In this document: positions 23,072 to 27,243 of the stretch, in pieces
Layout: each line of letters starts with the position of its first letter
Position numbering within the stretch: position 1 is the first letter of the stretch
Source: JBHHZI01 sp046757965
GTDB lineage: Bacteria; Acidobacteriota; Polarisedimenticolia; SMYD01
Direction of reading: 5' to 3'
Assembly (NCBI GenBank): GCA_046757965.1
Contig: JBHHZI010000027.1
Span: 1-27,243, forward strand
DNA: 27,243 bases
Position numbers and translations under genes: made by a program
Notes under the pieces: generated by a model
Database searches by the model: none
Seen by the model: only the letters and a program-made list of their open reading frames with translations
Told to the model about the DNA's origin: nothing

Positions 23072-23791
23072 ATGAGACAGATCGTGCATCATCCACCCGG
23101 GCGGGATCTCATCCGTGCGGTCCCTGTGGTCCTGCTGGTGGTCGCGATCACGTGCGGTCCCGCCGCCGTCGTTGCCGCCGCCGAGGGTGGTGCCGCGCCG
23201 GAGTTCTCCCGGAAGCTGGCGCAGTTCGTCTACATCGAGGAGGGCACCGACCTGATCTTGACGGTCGGGGTGCGCGTGGCCGCTCTGCGCGAGGCGGAGC
23301 CGTTCTTTCCTCTCGAGGTCTCGGTCACCAACAAGGTCAAGAAGACGACCTGGTCGGTCAACAGGGAGTCCTGGGCTCTGTTCGATGCCGAGGGGAGACG
23401 GTACGAGATGCCCACGCAGTCCGAATTGCTCGCCCATTACGACAAGCGGACGCAGGACACCCGGTTGTTCGAATCGCGGTCGTTCACCGCCGGCAAGCAC
23501 GAGGGGTATCGCCAGATCGAGAGCAGCTTCTTTCCCGACCCCATCGCCGGCGTGTCCCGTGTCAGCGACACGGTCGATGGCCCGGAAGGTGTCGCCACCC
23601 GCTCCGACAGTCTGACCTCGCTGGATACCGTCGAGCTGAGGTATCGCTCGTTTCTCGAGGACGTGCTCTATTTTCCCCACCCGCCCGGCAAGCTGGTGGG
23701 CAGCACCTTCAGTCTCCAGTTCTCGGTCACCGGACTCGACGAGCCGGCACGGATCACCTTCCAGATTCCACGCATCGTCGGCAAGCGCTGA
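23072..23791 (+). CDS. hypothetical secreted protein within the trp operon
   Basis: The 239-residue product has a signal-type N-terminus: MRQIVHHPPGRDLIR, then a hydrophobic core (AVPVVLLVVAITCGPAAVV) and a likely cleavage near VAAAEG. The mature part is strand-rich (TDLILTVGVRVAAL, PFFPLEVSVTNKVKKTTW, TFSLQFSVTGL) and Tyr/Phe-rich in the middle (RYRSFLEDVLYFPHPPGK), which suggests a periplasmic or surface beta protein. No family is recognised. Its ribosome site AGGAGGTGATC (23060-23070) is an 11-base match to the 16S 3' end, the strongest in the window, though only one base separates its end from ATG 23072. It lies 52 bases after the HisA-like gene and 15 before trpE. TAGAAT at 23012-23017 could be a weak internal -10. 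Confidence 0.75.
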   Translation: MRQIVHHPPGRDLIRAVPVVLLVVAITCGPAAVVAAAEGGAAPEFSRKLAQFVYIEEGTDLILTVGVRVAALREAEPFFPLEVSVTNKVKKTTWSVNRESWALFDAEGRRYEMPTQSELLAHYDKRTQDTRLFESRSFTAGKHEGYRQIESSFFPDPIAGVSRVSDTVDGPEGVATRSDSLTSLDTVELRYRSFLEDVLYFPHPPGKLVGSTFSLQFSVTGLDEPARITFQIPRIVGKR

Positions 23792-23806
23792 GGAGATCGG
23801 ACCGTC

Positions 23807-25309
23807 GTGACGTCAACCGGCACCGGCAGGTGGAATCTCCAGGAGTCCGACCTCGAGGCCCTGGCGCGGCGCGGCGATCTGGCCGTACTCTGCAGGGAGA
23901 TCCTCGCGGATCTGCTGACCCCCGTGGCCGCGTTCCTGCACGTGGGCATGACGGACCCTCACGCCTTTCTGCTCGAATCCGTGCAAGGAGGCGAGCGCGT
24001 GGCCCGATACTCTTTCCTGGGCGCCGGGGCGCGCCGCGTGTTTCGGGTCCGGCGGGGGCAGGCCTCGGTGCAGCTCGCCGGGGGCATCGAGCAACCGGTG
24101 GCGGCGGCTCCCCTCGAGGCCCTGCGGGCCTTCCGGCGCGACCGCAGGGTGGTCCCCCTGCCTGACCTGCCGCGGTTCACCGGAGGACTCGTCGGGTTCT
24201 TCTCGTACGATTTTGTCCGCAACGTCGAACACCTGCCGGATGATTCCAAGGACGATCTGGGCATTCCGGATGTCGTGCTCGGCGAGTACGACACCGTGCT
24301 GGCGTTCGACCATTCGAACAACCGTCTCCTGCTGATGTCCGCGGTGGATCTCGACGGCACCGCCGCCGAGCGGCAGCAGGCGTTCGCCGAGGCCCGCGAG
24401 CGACTGGACACTTTGAGCCGTCGCCTGCGCGCGCCGCTGCCGGACGGCAGAGTGGCCGGGACGGGAGCCGGTGACGGCGGGCAGGTCGAGCCGGCAGAGG
24501 AGGTGTTTCTGGAAGGTGTCGCCGGGGCCCAGGAGGCGATCCGCCGCGGGGACATCTATCAGGTGGTGCTCTCCCGGCGGTTCAGCCGGCCGTGGGCCGG
24601 TGCGCCCCTGACCCTGTACCGGGCGCTGCGATCGTTGAATCCCTCGCCGTACCACTTCTTCCTGGCCTGTGACGGCGATCATCTGGCCGGCGCCTCTCCG
24701 GAGATGCTGGTGCGTGTGGAGGGACGGGACGTCACGCTGAGGCCGATCGCGGGAACGCGGCCGCGGGGCGAAGGCGATGTCGCCGACGCCGAGCTGGAGC
24801 GGGAACTGCTCGCCGACGAGAAGGAACGGGCGGAACATGTGATGCTCGTGGATCTGGCGCGCAACGATGCCGGTCGTGTCTGCCGGGCCGGGTCGGTCCG
24901 CGTCGAGCGATTCCTGAGCGTGGAGCGCTACTCGCACGTGATGCACCTGGTATCGACCGTGCGGGGGGAACTGGTGGACGGCCAGGATTCACTCGATGCG
25001 CTGGCGGCCTCCTTTCCGGCCGGGACCCTGTCCGGGGCGCCCAAGCTGCGTGCCATGGAGATCATCGACCGGACCGAGCCGTTTCGCCGGGGACCGTACG
25101 GCGGCGCGGTGGTGTATCTCGATCACGGAGGAGATCTGGACTCGTGCATCACCATCCGGACGGCGGTGATGACAGGTGGCCAGGTGCTGGTGCAGGCCGG
25201 CGCGGGCATCGTGGCCGACTCCGATCCCCGGCGAGAACTCGACGAGATCGATCACAAGGCCAGGGCCATGATGGCGGCCCTGGAACAGGCCGCGGAGGGG
25301 TTGCCGTGA
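23807..25309 (+). CDS. trpE: anthranilate synthase component I
   Basis: It converts chorismate to anthranilate using ammonia delivered by TrpG. The product is 500 residues. The N-terminal regulatory part contains AFLLESVQGGERVARYSFLG, where the family's LLES motif forms the tryptophan feedback site. The chorismate-binding domain has IRRGDIYQVVLSRRF, NPSPYHFFL, PEMLVRV, PIAGTRPRG, HVMLVDLARND, YSHVMHL, FPAGTLSGAPKLRAMEII and RGPYGGAVVYL, all typical. A 25-residue Gly/Pro-rich insert (around 205-225) joins the lobes. Start GTG 23807 has AGGAG about 12 bases upstream, a rather long spacing. The stop overlaps trpG as GTGA. Expression should depend on the attenuator at 22142-22254. Confidence 0.96.
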   Translation: MTSTGTGRWNLQESDLEALARRGDLAVLCREILADLLTPVAAFLHVGMTDPHAFLLESVQGGERVARYSFLGAGARRVFRVRRGQASVQLAGGIEQPVAAAPLEALRAFRRDRRVVPLPDLPRFTGGLVGFFSYDFVRNVEHLPDDSKDDLGIPDVVLGEYDTVLAFDHSNNRLLLMSAVDLDGTAAERQQAFAEARERLDTLSRRLRAPLPDGRVAGTGAGDGGQVEPAEEVFLEGVAGAQEAIRRGDIYQVVLSRRFSRPWAGAPLTLYRALRSLNPSPYHFFLACDGDHLAGASPEMLVRVEGRDVTLRPIAGTRPRGEGDVADAELERELLADEKERAEHVMLVDLARNDAGRVCRAGSVRVERFLSVERYSHVMHLVSTVRGELVDGQDSLDALAASFPAGTLSGAPKLRAMEIIDRTEPFRRGPYGGAVVYLDHGGDLDSCITIRTAVMTGGQVLVQAGAGIVADSDPRRELDEIDHKARAMMAALEQAAEGLP

Positions 25310-25872
25310 TCCTGATGGTCGACAATTACGATTCGTTCACCTACAACCTCGTGCAATACATCGGCGAGCTGGGCCGCACGGTCGATGTCGTGCGCAACGA
25401 CGCGGTCGGCATCGAGGAGATCCTGGCGTTGTGTCCCGAGGCGGTCGTCATCTCGCCGGGCCCGGGACGGCCCGAGGACGCCGGCATCAGCGTGGAACTC
25501 GTGCGGGCGGCTGCCGGTCGCGTGCCGCTGCTGGGTGTGTGTCTCGGCCACCAGGCCATCGGTGTGGCGTTCGGCGGCGCCGTGGCGCCGGCTCCCACCC
25601 TGGTGCACGGCAAGGTCTCGCCGGTGCGCCATGACGGGAGCCTTCTCTACCAGGGCGTTCCCGATCCCTTCGACGCCACCCGCTACCACTCGCTGGTCGT
25701 CGACCGGCCCTCTCTGCCGGCCTGCCTGCTGGTTTCGGCCTGGACCGACGACGGCACGGTGATGGGGATGCGGCACGAGAGCCAGGCGATCTTCGGTGTG
25801 CAGTTCCACCCGGAATCGATCCTGACCACCCACGGCAAGCGGTTGCTGGCCAACTTCCTGGAGAGTCTGTGA
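25306..25872 (+). CDS. trpG: anthranilate synthase glutamine amidotransferase component II
   Basis: It hydrolyses glutamine and passes ammonia to TrpE; in many bacteria the same subunit also serves PabB. The product is 188 residues, a normal length. The start reads ILMVDNYDSFTYNLVQY, the oxyanion region ISPGPGRPEDAG, the nucleophile is C79 in LLGVCLGHQAIG, and the His/Glu pair is in VQFHPESILT. GTG 25306 overlaps the trpE stop and has GGAGGGG six bases upstream. The stop shares one base with the trpD ATG. Whether it also serves folate synthesis cannot be judged; no pabB is in the window. Confidence 0.95.
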   Translation: MILMVDNYDSFTYNLVQYIGELGRTVDVVRNDAVGIEEILALCPEAVVISPGPGRPEDAGISVELVRAAAGRVPLLGVCLGHQAIGVAFGGAVAPAPTLVHGKVSPVRHDGSLLYQGVPDPFDATRYHSLVVDRPSLPACLLVSAWTDDGTVMGMRHESQAIFGVQFHPESILTTHGKRLLANFLESL

Positions 25873-26924
25873 TGAGCCCGGACTCGACCGGAGCCGCGCC
25901 GGTGCTGGTTCGGATCCTGGACCGCCTGAGCCAGGATCAGGATCTGGACGCGCAGCAGACCGCGGAGGCCATCGGAGCCATCATGGAGGCCAGGGCCACA
26001 CCGGTCTGGACCGCGGCTTTTCTCATGGGGCTGGCGGTCAAAGGGGAGACGGAAGAGGAGATCCGTGGCGCGGCCCAGGCCCTGCGTTCCCGCATGACGG
26101 TGGTGGAGACGCCGCCTGGCGTGCCGGTGATCGATACCTGCGGGACCGGGGGAGACGGCCTGGCGACCTTCAACGTCAGCACGGCCTCGGCATTCGTGGT
26201 GGCGGGGGCCGGACTGCACGTTGCCAAGCACGGGAATCGGTCGGTCTCGTCTCGATGCGGCTCGGCCGACGTCCTCGATGCCCTCGGCATCCAATCGCTC
26301 GCGGACCCGCACCGCCTGGCGGCCGTCCTGGCCCGGGAGCGACTGGTCTTCCTCCACGCGCCGCACCTCCATCCGGCCATGCGGCATGCGGCCCCGGTGC
26401 GCCGGGAACTGGGGTTGAGAACCATCTTCAACCTCGTCGGGCCACTGGCGAACCCGGCGCGCGTGCGGCATCAGTTGCTGGGTGTGTTCGACGCCGCGCG
26501 GACGAGCGTGCTGGCCCGGGTCCTCGGACGGCTGGGTGCGCAGGCCGTGTGGGCCGTCCATGGCGCCGACGGCATGGATGAACTCACCACCACCGGCCCG
26601 AATCAGATCGCGATCTGGGACGGTGGGGCGCTGCGGGAGGAGATCCTCGACGCGCGCGACCTGGGAATCTCCCGGGCCAGCGTGTCGGATCTGGCCGGCG
26701 GCAGCGCGGAGGAGAATGCGGCACGCATCCTCACCGTGCTGTCGGGCGAGCCCGGCCCTGGCCGGGACGTGGTGGTCCTCAACGCCGGGGCGGCGCTGGT
26801 GATCGGCGGTGTGGCGCGGGATCTGCGCGACGGGCTGGCGGCGGCGGCGGCGAGCATCGACTCCGGCCGGGCCCGAGACGTTCTCTCCCGTCTGCAGGCC
26901 GTCGGCCGGGAGCCGGCGCCATGA
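25872..26924 (+). CDS. trpD: anthranilate phosphoribosyltransferase
   Basis: It transfers phosphoribose from PRPP to anthranilate, the second step of tryptophan synthesis. The product is 350 residues. The conserved PRPP loop reads DTCGTGGDGLATFNVSTASAFV, followed by VAKHGNRSVSSRCGSADVLDALG, FLHAPHLHPAMRH and RTIFNLVGPLANPA, which carry the anthranilate- and magnesium-binding residues of the family. ATG 25872 overlaps the trpG stop by one base (TGATG) and has GGAGAG upstream; GTG 25869 is possible. The stop overlaps trpC as ATGA. It is not fused to TrpG, unlike in enterobacteria. Confidence 0.96.
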   Translation: MSPDSTGAAPVLVRILDRLSQDQDLDAQQTAEAIGAIMEARATPVWTAAFLMGLAVKGETEEEIRGAAQALRSRMTVVETPPGVPVIDTCGTGGDGLATFNVSTASAFVVAGAGLHVAKHGNRSVSSRCGSADVLDALGIQSLADPHRLAAVLARERLVFLHAPHLHPAMRHAAPVRRELGLRTIFNLVGPLANPARVRHQLLGVFDAARTSVLARVLGRLGAQAVWAVHGADGMDELTTTGPNQIAIWDGGALREEILDARDLGISRASVSDLAGGSAEENAARILTVLSGEPGPGRDVVVLNAGAALVIGGVARDLRDGLAAAAASIDSGRARDVLSRLQAVGREPAP

Positions 26925-27243
26925 GCGGGGCCGACATCCTGACGCGGATCCTCGAGGCCGCACGACCACGTCTGGCTGCGCGGCAGGCGGCGTGTCCGCT
27001 GCCGGTGATGATCGACAAGGCTCGCCACGTGGATGTGCAGGGCGGCTTCGGTGCCGCACTCGGCGGACCGCACGATGGGCCTCTCGGCGTCATCGCCGAG
27101 CTGAAGCGCGCCTCGCCATCCGCCGGCGTCATCCGCGCCGCCTTCGATCCGGAGGAGCTGGCGGGATCGCTGGCCGCCGCCGGCGCGTCGGCCCTGTCGG
27201 TGCTCACCGAGCCGGACTTCTTCGAGGGTGCGGATGAATCGGT
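26921..27243 (+). CDS. trpC: indole-3-glycerol phosphate synthase, 3'-incomplete
   Basis: The first 107 codons of TrpC are present and the gene runs off the right edge. The enzyme closes the indole ring, forming indole-3-glycerol phosphate from CdRP. Visible family blocks are the N-terminal helix MSGADILTRILEAARPRL, the strand GVIAELKRASPSAGVI (with the conserved Glu and Lys of AE[IL]K) and ASALSVLTEPDFFEG. ATG 26921 overlaps the trpD stop by four bases, so it is the next gene of the operon. trpF, trpB and trpA, if present, would lie to the right of the window. Confidence 0.93.
   Translation, partial: MSGADILTRILEAARPRLAARQAACPLPVMIDKARHVDVQGGFGAALGGPHDGPLGVIAELKRASPSAGVIRAAFDPEELAGSLAAAGASALSVLTEPDFFEGADES

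Overview
The window is GC-rich chromosomal DNA, densely packed with genes, from a diderm bacterium that makes lipid A: it carries lpxB, outer-membrane-type and secreted proteins, and a b558-type succinate dehydrogenase with one fused membrane subunit. The yicC-gmk-rpoZ-coaBC run, a family-4 uracil-DNA glycosylase and an aroD-aroE fusion would fit Acidobacteriota or a nearby deep diderm phylum. That placement is inference from gene content only. No tRNA, rRNA, IS element, phage gene or CRISPR array was seen.

Layout. 1-1706: an unrecognised gene open at the left edge, then a beta-barrel-type outer membrane protein. 1722-5096 (minus): sdhCAB with its own promoter. 5207-7847: a partner-switching module, with a minus-strand FHA-GAF-PP2C phosphatase divergent from an RsbW-like kinase and an RsbV-like STAS antagonist. 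The divergent region holds two inverted repeats. 7885-10578: two secreted proteins of unknown function flanking a RimI-like acetyltransferase. 10823-18253: lpxB, then yicC-gmk-rpoZ-coaBC-udg-priA, mostly joined by 4-base start/stop overlaps. 18273-19748: the aroDE fusion. 19787-22007: a ThiF/MoeB-type adenylyltransferase coupled to a cysteine-desulfurase-like protein. 22023-27243: a tryptophan operon.

The most interesting part is 19.8-23.8 kb. First, the cysteine-desulfurase homologue aligns well with its family but has glycine at both the PLP-lysine position and the catalytic-cysteine position, so it looks like a pseudoenzyme paired with an intact E1-like adenylyltransferase. Second, a short unannotated ORF (22059-22190) contains Trp-Ser-Trp and lies between a TTGACA-N17-TAGTCT promoter and a strong intrinsic terminator. 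Its RNA can form mutually exclusive pause, antiterminator and terminator hairpins, as a ribosome-mediated trp attenuator should. Third, the first structural gene behind that attenuator is a HisA-fold protein lacking both catalytic aspartates. It is followed by a secreted protein of unknown function, then trpE, trpG, trpD and the start of trpC, which runs off the right edge.

Together the genes cover aromatic amino-acid synthesis (aroDE, trp), nucleotide and coenzyme supply (gmk, coaBC), transcription and replication/repair (rpoZ, priA, udg), envelope lipid A (lpxB), respiration (sdhCAB) and a stress or signal phosphorelay whose target sigma factor is not in the window.
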